From the NCBI GenBank assembly GCA_000827325.1, contig KN832874.1, positions 1,658,721 through 1,722,720 of the forward strand: a stretch of 64,000 bases of DNA, in the 5' to 3' direction. The notes below the pieces were generated by a model. That model was not told the DNA's origin. It did not search any database and saw only the letters and a list, made by a program, of their open reading frames with translations. The position numbers and the translations under genes are program-made. Positions 51,052 to 62,652 of the stretch are shown piece by piece. The DNA comes from Oidiodendron maius Zn. Its lineage: Eukaryota > Ascomycota > Leotiomycetes > Myxotrichaceae. Within the stretch, counting starts at the first letter, position 1, and the number at the start of each line of letters is the position of its first letter.

Positions 51052-53724
51052 TTACGAGGAGCTTCGAGGAGCGTCCGAGAACCCTTCAAGTACATATAGA
51101 GGTTTAAGTGTTGCATTACCCTGGAAGAGAATATAGCGCTTGATAAACCACGGTAGCCAGGTCCGAACCTGGTACGCTGCATGTCGACGCGTTGGCACAC
51201 CGAAAATATAATCGAGTTCTTCAAGTGTGCGTTGCCTAGGAAATGGAATGGTTAGCCATCATTCGTTAGATTTTTGACATCTTCTGCACACATACTTGGT
51301 TTCGGGGAGACAAAAGAAGATAACCACAAAAGCGACCATATTCAACCCCGCATAGAATCCAAAGGCTATATGCAGGGATACTTGATCAGCATGGATGAAA
51401 TTAGACATATTTCATGGGCAGGCGATACTCACCACCTGTTGGAGTAAGGCCTTTAAGCAAGGACGGGAATGTCAACCCTAATATGCTTCCAATCGTATTG
51501 TTCCAGCAGACGCAGAAAGCAACCCCGATCTCTCTATGCGATAGCGGGAAACACTCAGCTGCATACACAAAAGGGACCGGGCCAATCCCTAAGGGTGAAT
51601 GTAAGAATTACTGATATGATAGCGAAACATGTATTCCGAAAACTTACCAGGAGAGTAGAATGCCGTAAAGAGGTAGACAAAGAATGCAATTAGGGGAACC
51701 CTGGCACCAATGTCTGTTGGTATGAGAAAGCAACATCCGGCAACGACAAGACACCAAGCCATGTTGGGGAAGGTGAAAAGCAATAAGTTGCGGCGACCAA
51801 AAGTGTCAATCTAGTGAATCATCAGCAGTCAATACGGTCGACATATGTGGATTTATCATACGGTCCAGATAGCCGGGAAAGCGAATACAAACTGTACACA
51901 CATTAGCACAACGAAGGATCATAAATATCGACTCATCACATACATTGACAAGGCCAAAACCAAAGGAAGCGAGAAGACACTGCTTTGTTGTATACCCAGC
52001 TTCAGAGAAAATGGTTGAAGAGTAGAAGGCCATGATATTAATGCCCGAGAACTGCTGGGCTGTCATGACAATGGCGCCACCCAATGTTGCACGTCGCAGG
52101 CGCGGTACGCTGAATAGTTCGACAACGCGCCCCAGGAATGATGAGCCCCCAAATGCATCGTGCTCTTCGATGATCTGACAATGAGCGTAATACTATAGAT
52201 GTTAAAAGGTTAATTTAGCTTGTCACGCTAGCTGATAGGATAGATATTCATAGTACCATGTCTCTAGCCGCCTGTAGTTCGGTGTTTCGCAACCGGCAGA
52301 AGGAGTTGAAAGAATCTCGATATCGATGCTTTTTCAGTAGCCAGCGAGGGGATTCTATGATTCCTCGAATTAGCAGGATTAGCTGGCCGATACGGGGAAA
52401 GAAACACACCGGGACACATCCATATTAATATTAATATCGGTATGGCCGGGGCGAACGCTGCTGCGAGTTGAAACCTCCATGCGAGATGACCTATGCGATA
52501 GAAAATAAGATTGGAACAGAATCCACTAATAGACGCGTCAGTGTTATCTTTTGAGTGTCTTTGCCTCCGAACAAACGTACATGAAAATCCCAAACGCAAC
52601 CCAGAGCTGGAAACTCATCACAAGGCCTCCTCGAATCACAGCCGGGACTGTTTCCGATGTCATGATTGGTATAGTAGTTATCTTAATTCCCATACCTGCA
52701 ATGCCACAAAATTAGTATCTGAGATTGGCATGACATATGAATTGACTAACCGAGCCCCATAAAGAGACGGCAGAGGAGAAGCCCCCACCAATTTTGAGTG
52801 AAGCCTTGTGCAAGTACTGGAAAGACACAACTGCATGGTGGATTTAGCTGGTTATACCTATCAAACAAAAGCGGAAGTCTTACAATAAGCCACTCAGAAA
52901 TATAACACCTCTACGTCCCAGAAAATTATTAAGTGGATCTGTTGCCCATGCACTAAATGATATTAGGACTTGATACAACTGAGAGCAAATATGTGTTAAC
53001 TCACCTACAGATGCCGAAGATGGTGGGCCTATGGTGGAAATATTAGTGGAAGTTCAGGCAAGAATAATAGAGAGGAACTCTTACGCGGAATTGATGAAGC
53101 CTACAAGCCACGTATTATCTGTGATCCCAAATTCTTCAGGGAATGAAAGATTTGCCCCATTGGCGCCTGTGTTGTCCCATCCTCTGAAGCAAATTAGAAC
53201 ATTGGTATGAGAACAATATAATTATCACCTACTGGATGGCGGAGCCGAGGGAACAAACGGCGATGGTAAAGTATAAGGCCTTGGGCAGATGCCAGCGGTC
53301 TATATCCCGTCCAAATTAGACTACATTCTGCACAATAATTATAGGTAGCCCGTGACATACGAGTCATTTCACGACGAAGGTGGTACCTATCACCTTCGTC
53401 TAGGTCTGGAATATCCTCGAACCCCGCCGGGCTCTGAGCGACGAGAGCACCTTTCTGGAAAGTTTTTTCTTTGTCTTGAAGACCATTGTCTGCACAGAAC
53501 CTTGAAACTTGCTCAAATAGCACCGCTTTAGGGATGCCATTTAGGGGGTTGATGATTCTGCATACCGTGTAAGACATTGTATGACAAGCATAACGTTAAT
53601 TATGGTAAACGTACTTTGCGTTAATATTACGTGTGTACTCGCGTAGAGTGCCATGGCCACGGTCCTCGATGTGTTCATGGATGTCCTCCTTCTGAGGAGA
53701 CAATGACGTTGGAGTAGTCGACAT
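51052..53724 (-). CDS. MFS sugar transporter (maltose permease/sugar porter type)
   Basis: A multi-exon gene (about ten introns). It begins [20 protein letters not shown], an extended soluble N-terminus ([40 protein letters not shown]) typical of one fungal sugar porter subfamily. Further pieces in order: [48 protein letters not shown]-like loop, [12 protein letters not shown], the central [92 protein letters not shown], and C-terminal [16 protein letters not shown]. Many junctions are in AT-rich introns and were followed only by protein match. It ends at a TAA at 51052-51054. Substrate: a hexose or oligosaccharide is typical. It lies next to the sugar-processing genes, which suggests a shared role. 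Confidence 0.82.
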
Positions 53725-54852
53725 TATTAAATCGAATGGAGTTACTGACGTCTGCGGTAGGAAGCAGAAGGATGAATGTGGGCAACACTTATAAGATATA
53801 GGCCACGAATGATACACCCTCGTCACCAAGGACAATATCAATGCTGAAATTGGTGAGACTTTCCACGGAAGAACAAGTTGCTGAACCGTGTCACAAAGCC
53901 GTCAATATGGCTGAGAATGGCTCGGCTCCCATGGCCCCTGTCGACGACCAACTGGGAGCCTGGGGTAATCCGGGGTAGATTGCAGCTGACAGTGAGCGCG
54001 AATGCGGGGAATCTGCCCTGCACAGGGAGCATCCAGGATCATCAATGACTGCACGCAGCACGCGTAAGAGACTACATTGGAGGTCAAGGTTGAGAGGACC
54101 TGTGCAGGACATAGCGGGGTCAATTGCACGCACCACCCAGGTGGGCTCTACGCCTTCTTGACTCGAATCCGGGAAAGGTTCCGGAAATTTGTTCTGCCTC
54201 GTCACTGGTCTGGTACCCGTTGGAACGCTGGTCGGGAACCGGAAATGTAAACGAAACAAGGAAAAAGCCGCTAACCGTCTTCGGGGAGTGTCGGCTCCAT
54301 AGCCGATCACGGACGAACCCCCTTTATCCCGTCTCTTTCTGCACCAAAAAAGGGGAGATAGGAAAAGCTAAGATCACATAATAGGTACATGCTCGGTTTG
54401 AGCACCTACAATTACTAGTAAAATATAGTAATTGCGTTATACGTATTAGTTAGTAAACCATTTACTAGCCTCTCTTAATATAATATTCTTCTGCCCTAGA
54501 TTCAATAAAGACAGTATCGTGTTTCTTCCTCAGAAGACTCTCGTGTTCTTCATCGAGCATGCACCTAGCTGCGCTCATTTCCACTCCAGTGGGCAAATCA
54601 GAGCCACTGTATAGGCGGCGTGGTTTAGACATGTCTTGACTGAGTTAGACATTGTCGAGCTGACTAGCGTGTGCGCGTACTTCAGCTTGAACTACCTAGA
54701 ATGACCGATTTCTAGAATGCCATTCTATAATGCTGGACTGCGATTCTTGTTCGAGATTTTAGAATCAACCAACTAAGGTAACACTAATAGGATTCTGAAT
54801 ATCTAAATTTTAAGGCAATTACCTCACCACTGAATAATTCAAATTAACTCAC
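53725..54852. other. Intergenic region between transporter and oxidoreductase
   Basis: Upstream region of the transporter and downstream region of the oxidoreductase. GC-rich around 53890-54230 with a long minus-strand frame (53891-54310) that has no domain and is probably chance. Several CGG triplets, as used by Zn2Cys6 factors, occur around 54170-54300. Confidence 0.4.
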
Positions 54853-55962
54853 TCATTTATTATCATCTTGTGGAAAACGCGCACCACCCTGCCGTCTTGC
54901 CTCGTCCATCATTTCCATCACACGAACTGTTTCTCCCCATGGCATTATGCCGTTCTCTGTCTTGCACGCTGCAATATCAATGGCAACCGCGTCCGCTTCC
55001 CAGAATAGTCCGAATCCTTCATGCTCAGCTTCATACCTCTTAATCAACATAGGCGACCCAGCTACTGATTGTTCTTCAGGGGTCTTGAGATAGTAAGTAA
55101 AAGCTGATGGCGCGGATGCCGACACTCCGTCTACCGTAACATAGCCTTTTGTCCCTTCAATCCGGCAAAAGGTGTGTGGCGTCTTTGCCATACACGTTGA
55201 AGTGAGAATCCCCTGCTTACCCGTAGACGGATAATGAAGCAGCACAGACGTTGCTATATCAATCTCGTCATCTTCTGATAGAGTCTGAGCCGCAATCACG
55301 CGGGGTTTCTCTGCGTCATCCCCCAGCCGCGGTTCCAGCATCAGGAGACCCCACGTCAGACTGTAGATGCAGATGTCCAGTAGCGTTCCTGCACCCAATG
55401 CACGGCTCCGGAGCCTCGATTCAGGCTTCAGTGTGGCCAGATTCATGTCCAACCCTAGATCGCAGAATACACGGTGTACATCACCAATTACTTTCTCCTC
55501 ATGAACTAGTCGTTGTAGTGTTTGCACAAGTGGGAAGAAGCGTGTCCACATGGCTTCCATGACAAATACACCTTTGTCTCTCGCCGAGTCGAAGATTTCT
55601 TTGGCTTCTTGCGATGTTACTGCAAAAGCTTTCTCGCATAGGACGTGCTTTCCATGCTTAATGGCATCCAGACAGTTCTGCTTGTGCAAAGCATTCGGGG
55701 TGCCAATGTAGATGATATCGACATGAGGATCCGCATAGACTTCTTCGTAGCTAGCATACACTTTTGGAGGTGGTGAGACATGTGGAATATACGTCTCTAC
55801 AAATTTCAAGCCCTTTTGCTCTGTGGAAGACCCGATGGCTTGAATGATGTGAATTGCCTTTGCATCTTGACGCGAGAGCGAGAGGTCCCGCACAAACCAC
55901 GATGAAATCTGACCAGTAGCGATAATTCCCCACCGGAGGACAGGTAGATCGTGTGATTGCAT
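54853..55962 (-). CDS. Gfo/Idh/MocA oxidoreductase, D-xylose/dihydrodiol dehydrogenase-like
   Basis: One exon, 369 residues. A Rossmann start WGIIATGQISSWFVRDL (GxxxTGxI) is typical of dimeric dihydrodiol dehydrogenase and NADP-linked D-xylose 1-dehydrogenase. The usual EKP motif appears as LCEKAFAVTSQEA, as in that branch (NAxHxxNxxxAxxxGKHVLCEK pattern: NALHKQNCLDAIKHGKHVL). The C-terminal half has MEAMWTRFFPLVQTL (MEAxWTRF, the catalytic-domain hallmark) and GAGTLLDICIYSLTWGLLML. The enzyme likely oxidises a sugar or a cyclic diol with NADP in the cytosol. It lies 390 bases from the Zn2Cys6 gene, same strand. Confidence 0.9.
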   Translation of the reverse strand: MQSHDLPVLRWGIIATGQISSWFVRDLSLSRQDAKAIHIIQAIGSSTEQKGLKFVETYIPHVSPPPKVYASYEEVYADPHVDIIYIGTPNALHKQNCLDAIKHGKHVLCEKAFAVTSQEAKEIFDSARDKGVFVMEAMWTRFFPLVQTLQRLVHEEKVIGDVHRVFCDLGLDMNLATLKPESRLRSRALGAGTLLDICIYSLTWGLLMLEPRLGDDAEKPRVIAAQTLSEDDEIDIATSVLLHYPSTGKQGILTSTCMAKTPHTFCRIEGTKGYVTVDGVSASAPSAFTYYLKTPEEQSVAGSPMLIKRYEAEHEGFGLFWEADAVAIDIAACKTENGIMPWGETVRVMEMMDEARRQGGARFPQDDNK

Positions 55963-56351
55963 GACTGAGACACTTCATAAGCTATGAAATAAGAAATTCA
56001 AATCCCAAATAATTTTTCTGCGGTAATGTTGTTTATGCTCTGTATGTCAGAGGCAAATGATGAATGAGACGGTGATGGCTCATGAGCATGGAAATCAGCC
56101 ATCACAATGATATTAGACAAACAACCTCGCAATTAATGGTAGATTACTTCATATACTAGATCCTCGTTTAAATTTTGGTTGGACTGCGTAATCGCGCCAT
56201 GTGCAGGGACTCCAAGTTCGTTCGGGGCAACCCGGCAACTCAACTGCCTGCCCCCGTCTTCCCTTACGGAATGGTTTGTTACTGTACTATTATATATAAT
56301 ATTTTACAATCTACCACCGATGGCAGATGGGGCATCCTAGCTCCCTTATGT
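55963..56351. other. Intergenic region
   Basis: Promoter region of the oxidoreductase and 3' flank of the Zn2Cys6 gene; no gene seen. Confidence 0.45.
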
Positions 56352-58712
56352 TTAGACTATCTCAGCCAAAAGACTTTGTAATACTAGTCTGGACTCCCGT
56401 AGATCTGGAGACTCTAGTTCCCAGAACTGAAAGCCTGCAATACAGGAATCAACACCCTGTCGCCAGAGACTGGGGACCGCGATATGACTACTCTTGACGG
56501 CGGCAATCAAGAGCAAACTCTTCAGAAACATTCCACGATTCTCATACCAAGTGCCATGGTGACGATGTCGTGGCGTTCCTCTCAACAGAAACATCAGACA
56601 TGCTTGGATGCATCTGTGAACGTATGGAAGGAGGGTCTGTTGTATTAAATCTGTCGGGTCATAATGGATAGCGAGATAGAGGAATGGACGGTAGATGCGC
56701 TCTCGGAAGTCGAACAATCGCGCATGGAGGACAAATTGCAACTCTTCGACGACCGGGTTGTGAGGTGCCGGCCCAGCGGCTCCTTTAGCAGCAAGCGTTG
56801 CGGGAAGATGTTCGAACCTTTTTTTGCGGAAAGGATTAGTTATAGTAAATTTTGCAATCCCAGGAAGAATTATATTCACGAACCACTGTGTAAGTTGTAG
56901 TTCGAGCTCATCAGCAACTCGGATCATTCTGTCCAAAGGCATAGATAACCAGGAGCTTTCGTCTTCTTTGTAGAAGGAGTTCATCAAACGATTTCCAATC
57001 CTTCTAACGGCTATCTCGGAGACATAGTAGCTCCAAACATCTTCTGAGTCTTCTCCTAGATGTCGCGTTGAAACTGAAGGTTGGTGAACCGCTTCAGGAG
57101 TCGTGGAATAATCTGATGGCTCTGGGCTCCTGTTGGGAGGAGTTGGGAATACGTCCGGATAATTCACCTTTGCGAGACCCGAAGGTGGAAGATTAATCTC
57201 CATTCGTAGCTCGCTAAATCGATTAATTTCAGAATACTGGTTGAAATGATAAATACTGCAATGCACTTACCATTCTGATTTTAGACAAGACCAGTACAGT
57301 CTACGCTCCAAGCTCCTGGATGCGCTTTCAATCTGCTGTGATCGACCTCTTAAGTATATCTGTAGCGTAATACAGGCGCTATTAAATGACTTCCATGCCT
57401 TCAACGGGCGTAGAGAGTACATCTCATAGACACCAGATAGAAAATAGCATTGGGTCGTAGGAATCGAGTTTCCAAGAACTGAGATCCGCTTTTGAGCCGC
57501 AATATAGTAGCTCTCAGCTGTGGAATAGTCATGTGCATCCGAGATGCTCGTTTTCCCATCTTCTCCATTCACAAGAGCTGGTGTGACGGGTTCGGGAGTG
57601 AAGGTCGAAGATATACTTGCTAAGGCACACACTATTAACTTTCAAGATTGTCAGCATATGCTAGAAGTACGACCTCCAGGAGCCCATACCACGAGACATG
57701 AAGCTGCGTCCCAGCCGAACCCGTTTTCGACAATAAATCTCGCCTTCCTTTTGAGATCACCTACATCCAGAATAGGATTTTTGATATGCACATTAACCAA
57801 GAACTTGTCAATGAGGCGCAGCACGTCATCTTCTTGGACACCCCTGCCCGGTGTAGACATGCGTATTGGGTCTGAGCTTACGGATTGGACCAGCCGTTGG
57901 TCGTCAGAAGGATAATGCCCTAAGGTTGTGGGGACATGATAAGTGTAATCTGCAGCATGGGGATTGAAGATGAGTGTTTCAACTTTCGTCCGATCATATC
58001 TCCCTCCGAAGATCGGCCATTCCAGAATATCCTCACTTACTCCCGGAGTTCTACCAGCAATTTCCAAAGACTCAAGTAGGATTTCCGCATCACCTTGAGG
58101 GCTACTATTGAGAAACCTGTCTTCGGAGTGCGAGATCGAGCGAGGGGTTGCCTGGATGAACGATGCTGATTGACTCGAGCGTGCATCTGTGCCTTGGATA
58201 GTGGTACTATTGGCTCTCAAAATGTGGGTGGACAGAGTATCGTGTTGATTTTCGAGAAGGCCGGCAACGTAGTTGATCCTCTCAAGGATCTCTAGGCTTG
58301 CAAGATCATAACTTCGAGCCACGGATAAACGATGTCAGTATGTAAATTGTTCGAAGCGGGAGGGAAATACTAACGTTGAGTGGTCTGTTTTAGAATTCCT
58401 GAAAACACACTCAATTTCCAGGTCGGCACATCCTCCACAGGAGGGCCGTTGGTTATCACATTTCACTTTCCTCTTTCGGCATGTTTCACACGCGATCACG
58501 GCTCTCTTCCGCGGATACGTCGCAGCTGATCGCTCCGTCTTCCTCTTCGATGCTGACGGTGGGGCTATGAGGTTATCGACTAGAGCCTGTCTTGTCGGAA
58601 CTTCTTCCGAGAAGTCACTGATGTTAGCATTGCCGTTTGACTGATCGGTTTGGCTTGGTATCATCACGGTTGCTTCGTCACTACGCTGCAGATCGGAGAT
58701 AGAGGAATGCAT
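56352..58712 (-). CDS. Zn2Cys6 (fungal zinc-cluster) transcription factor
   Basis: Four exons, 58375-58712, 57674-58311, 57271-57631 and 56352-57213, give 732 residues in frame. The DNA-binding cluster lies around residues 75-102: ACETCRKRKVKCDNQRPSC then GGCADLEIEC, with six cysteines spaced as in Gal4-type factors, preceded by basic YPRKRAV. The middle regulatory region has the usual fungal_trans features: DDVLRLIDKFLVNVHIKNPI, LVVWAPGVCALAS, KRISVLGNSIPTTQCYFLSG, RRLYWSCLKSECELRMEINL and LPPSG. The C-terminal half is helical (ELQFVLHARLFDFRERIYRP). It is divergent from the second oxidoreductase, and 390 bases beyond the first one, so it is the natural candidate regulator of the block. No sign of truncation. 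Confidence 0.9.
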
Positions 58713-59500
58713 GCCGAAAGCACTGTTTTGGGCAATGAAGTGGCACTCTATCTTGGCGTTCGAGTTTTTGCGAAAGCATTACTCGACCTCCTCACGCGTT
58801 TGAATAGTATCGTATACCTTTCGCCGCAAAGCTTCCTGTGCCAATGTCGACCAGGCGCTAAAGAGTACCCCACTATCTACTGTATGGGGAGCGTGGGGTA
58901 GAGTGACGGACTCCCAGGTCGTAGTGGATGATGTGAGCCTTATTATGGATCCATGCCTCTAATTAAACTGGCACTCCACGCATCTCATGGTAGCATACAT
59001 AATGCAAGGTACGATATGAGTGTACAGCAGGAAAATCTTTCCCTCCACTATTGGACGACGATCGTGCGGGGTTGAAGATCGGGCGAGTTTTACTCCGTCC
59101 AGAACCAGCACGAACTTGGCACCACATCCGAGACTCCCCGACGCGTTCTGGGCCCGGGCCTTCGTCTTGTAAATGCATTTGGGGTGCTGTCTGAGGTGGC
59201 AGACGCTCCCCTTGCTTAATGTCACCTGTCGGGTACATCTTCAAGTTGCGGCCCAACACGACTATTGTGGTTAATCCCTGCTGCCATTATACATAGGCTA
59301 GGTTGGTAAATCAGGCGTCTTCTCGGGCTCTAAGTAGTTCGGTCAATTCAAAAATATAAAAAATAAAAATATACAAGTTGAGCTAAAAAGCCTTATTTTG
59401 CTCACTTTCGGTCTGCACCTGCTCTCCGTTCTCTGTGACCAGTCTCTCAGATCTTTCAGATTATCGTCGAGCCTTTGTAAGGCTCTCTCATCATAGCAAA
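58713..59500. promoter_or_regulatory. Divergent promoter region of regulator and second oxidoreductase
   Basis: This 788-base segment separates the Zn2Cys6 gene start (minus) from the oxidoreductase start (plus) and contains GC-rich (59120-59170) and AT-rich (59340-59385) parts. CGG/CCG half-sites are present but no spaced pair can be called by eye. Shared control is inference from position. Confidence 0.5.
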
Positions 59501-60713
59501 ATGCTCCATGACGCCATCCTACGAGTTGGGGTCATCGGCTGTGGAGAGGTCGCACAGGTTGCTCACATACCAAATTTCAATTTCCTAAGCCACAAATTTC
59601 GAACCACGTATCTTTGCGATATATCAGAAGATGCACTCAGGCACTGCTCAAGAATGGTCCAAGGCAGTCTGCCAAAGACGACCACAAATGCAGAGGAGCT
59701 TTGTGCTTCCGAGGATGTCGATGTTGTACTGATCTGTAATGCAGACGAGTATCATGTACCTCACGGGATCCTTGCCCTGAAGTACAACAAGTGGTGTTTG
59801 ATCGAGAAACCCCTTTCAGTTTGTTTCCGCGATATCAATGCCCTGATTGCCGCAGAAAAACTTTCGTCAGGAAGAGTGTTTGTTGGGACCATGCGTCGCT
59901 TTGCATCAGCGTTTCTGGAAGCAGTACAGGAAGTTGGTGGTATGGAACAGATACTATATGCTCGCGTACGGGCTATTATTGGGCCAAACTCTAACTTTGT
60001 GGGACAATCGGGGACGTATCCTAAGAAATTCACAGATTTCAAGCAACACGATATCGAAGACAGATTATTGCGGGTGAAAGATACTGTTGAATACGCTTTA
60101 AGAGACGAGTTTGGTGTGGCAGTCAACCAAGACTCAATTCGAATGTTACAAATGCTTGGGAGGTAAGTAGTATTTTAGTATAATTTCACTATTAGGGAAA
60201 TATCTAATCTTGCCAACCTTTAGCCTTAACACACATGATCTATCAGCAATGAGAGAAATTATCGGTATGCCTACAGCGGTGCTGGGTTCTTGTCTTGGCC
60301 TTCCCGGCATCTACAGTGTTCTATTCCAGTATCCCGAGTTTGCTGTAACTTTTGAGTCTGGGATCAATAGCGTCCCTGTGTTTGATGCACATATCGAGGT
60401 CTATTCAGAAGATAAAATTGTACGGGTGGACTTCGACAGTCCGTATGTGAAGGGCCTTCCCGTCACCATGACTGTCAGAGAGAAGGTTAGCAGTAGACCA
60501 GGCGCCGAAACATTTGGTTTCCAAGAGCGTACAATCAGGAGAACTTATGAAGACCCCTATACATTGGAGATGCTCGACTTCTACGACTGCGTAGTTAATG
60601 GAAAGCCTGTGAAGACGACCGCAGAAGATGCAAAAAACGAGGTGGAGCTGTACAAGATGATCTTGAGATCAGGCGAAAATAACTATAAAACCAAGATAAA
60701 TTCTACTCTTTGA
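59501..60713 (+). CDS. Gfo/Idh/MocA oxidoreductase, second copy
   Basis: Two exons, 59501-60162 and 60224-60713, joined by a 61-base intron, give 383 residues. An in-frame ATG at 59435 would add 22 residues; 59501 is preferred because the Rossmann start follows directly. Signature: LRVGVIGCGEVAQVAHIPN (GxGxxA), YLCDISEDAL, EDVDVVLICNADEYHVPHGI, KWCLIEKPLSV (EKP motif with the active-site Lys), and VFVGTMRRFASAF. The C-terminal domain contains YEDPYTLEMLDFYDCVVNGK and a terminal TTAEDAKNEVELYKMIL. This branch is close to inositol- and sugar-dehydrogenase-like members, distinct from the copy at 54.9 kb. The reaction is likely NAD(P)-linked oxidation at a sugar or polyol hydroxyl. It is divergent from the Zn2Cys6 gene. 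Confidence 0.88.
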
Positions 60714-61349
60714 TAGATTAGAAATTTACACCGTCTTCTACTTACGTTATCAAAACTTCCGTACTAATTCCCTCTACCGAGCGGTTTAGGAATAAAAACG
60801 AATAAAATCTTGTCCTAGCCCTTTTGAGCTAGTAGTCAGTTTTAATTGGAAGGCTCTAAGCTCAAATCGGATGCAATGTATCCCAGATATAGTACATTGC
60901 AGGCGTAGAGCAGATCAACCTGCATGACAACGTTATATTCCGAACTGCCGAGGACGAGGGAATGATATCCTTTCGATTTGAGCAGGGGTTTCAATGACCC
61001 TAACCTCCTGCTGAGCATCTCGGAACTTCGGATGCACAACCGACTTGTGTATCGTTTGTCGAAGTCCCACCAGCAGTGGGCACAAATGAGCATCCTCTGA
61101 AGTAAACACCCCACACCTTGTGACCATTACGCAGCTCGCCCTGCACAGGAACTGACACTACGTGGTCCACTATGATCTCTGCCCTGTGTGCAAACCCCCA
61201 TCAAACAATATACGAAGGAAAGTAAAATAAAGTCATATTACACGTGATACTAATGTTTGACTTTCATATAAGAAATCGACAACCAGCACACAAGGTTACC
61301 CAAGAATTCACATCACATCCATCAACTGTAGTGATCTTACGAAGTCATC
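60714..61349. other. Intergenic region with a possible degraded coding remnant
   Basis: On the minus strand around 60930-61190 two adjacent frames (EIIVDHVVSVPVQGELRNGH; then GVFTSEDAHLCPLLVGLRQT) read like parts of one protein broken by a frameshift near 61110. No family recognised. The last 100 bases are the transaldolase promoter. Confidence 0.35.
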
Positions 61350-62652
61350 ATGGGTAGCGCTACTTCCATTACCTGGCTCGAGAAGCTCGAGGAGCAACGT
61401 AAGTGCACAATGCAACAAGTTGCATTCAAAGAAACTTATTATCTACAGTCAATGTCGATGTTGACTCCATGGACCCAACGTTCGCTCAGAGCCTCCCATT
61501 CAAGCCGCATGACCAAACAAGCAACCAGCTTCTCGTAAATGAGCAGATGTCAATCCCCGAAAACAAGGAGTTGTTTCTCAATGCTGTCAAGGAATACAAA
61601 GATCAAGGTTGGGAGGCCGTGCTGGATCGTATTGTAGGTGGCTCGATATCTCCAGCTGCGGGGATGAACTAATGGTGCCTGCAGAGTGTGCTTCTCTGTG
61701 CTGCGAATATTGATAATATCCAAGGCCGCGTCCTCCTGCAGACCTCCCCCTTTCATGCGTACGATACAGATAAGGTTGTGAAGCACGCCCGAGCGTACGC
61801 GCGTGAATTTGAGAAAGTTGGCATTTCAAAAGACCGATTCTGCATCAAGATTCCTTGCACTGGACCTGCAATGAACGCGGGTCCAATCTTACTCAAAGAT
61901 GGAATTCGCACCCTCGGCACCTCACTCTTTAGTCTTCCACAAGCAATCGCTTCAAGCCAAGCCGGGTGCTTATATATTAGCCCTTACTATAATGGTCGGT
62001 AACTGGTCCCTGACGTTTAGGTGTCTCTGACTTTAACATTGCCCTAGAGGTACGAGCCCATGCGGATCTTTCTTTGTGGCCAAATGTTGAAGATCCCGCG
62101 ACGCAACACACCATGTCTGCACGCATGGTCCAGATTTTGGAGACTTATAATCGACTCTATAAAGAGACGGGAAAAGAACAGCCGATGGTCAAGAGTGCAA
62201 GGTATGGGCCTGAGATCGTATGTTGAAATATCTGGTACTAATTATTTTCAAGTTTCATATCTCCAAAGGAAGCCATGGCAGCAGCTGAAATGGGCTGCCC
62301 CTATGCCACTATTTCGGCTGACGTTATCAAGCAGTTAGCAAAACTGCGGTATGATGGCAGCAAGCAACCCGGAGAGGGAGTGCCGAAACCTGCGCACGCA
62401 TACAAAAATGCAGGCCCAACCCCTCTCCGGCTTGCAAAGTTAAGCAAGACCGATCCATTGGCGGCGGCAAATTGGGATGGCAAGTTGGCCAGTACCGAGG
62501 TAGATTATCTCGCAAATAATGGAGCGGAATTGGCGAAAGCCATCGAAGCAGACCCGATAACCAAGACTCGATTGTTTGATGCTCTCGAACTCTTCAAAGG
62601 TGGCGAGTTGAGGAGCAAAGCGGCAATAGAAGAAGCAATGAAGCAGGTTTAG
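61350..62652 (+). CDS. Transaldolase
   Basis: Five exons, 61350-61398, 61449-61633, 61685-61994, 62048-62201 and 62253-62652, give 365 residues in frame. Features of class I aldolase-fold transaldolases: LNVDVDSMDP (catalytic Asp region), RFCIKIPCTGPAMNAGPIL (Schiff-base Lys), TLGTSLFSLPQAIASSQAG, CLYISPYYNEVRAHADLSLW, KSASFISPKEAMAAAEMGCP and the C-terminal NNGAELAKAIEADP...FKGGELRSKAAIEEA. The enzyme moves a three-carbon dihydroxyacetone unit between ketose and aldose phosphates in the cytosol. The insertion in the C-terminal part makes it longer than the usual 320-330 residues, and divergence from housekeeping transaldolase is visible. Position beside sugar dehydrogenases suggests a dedicated pathway copy. 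Its stop codon overlaps that of the next, convergent gene. Confidence 0.88.

Noticed and set aside
54170-54300. CGG triplets as possible zinc-cluster sites
   Set aside because: No clear spaced pair, and the local GC content makes such triplets expected.
53891-54310. Long minus-strand frame upstream of the transporter
   Set aside because: Composition is driven by GC; no domain, no plausible start context, and it overlaps another frame equally open.
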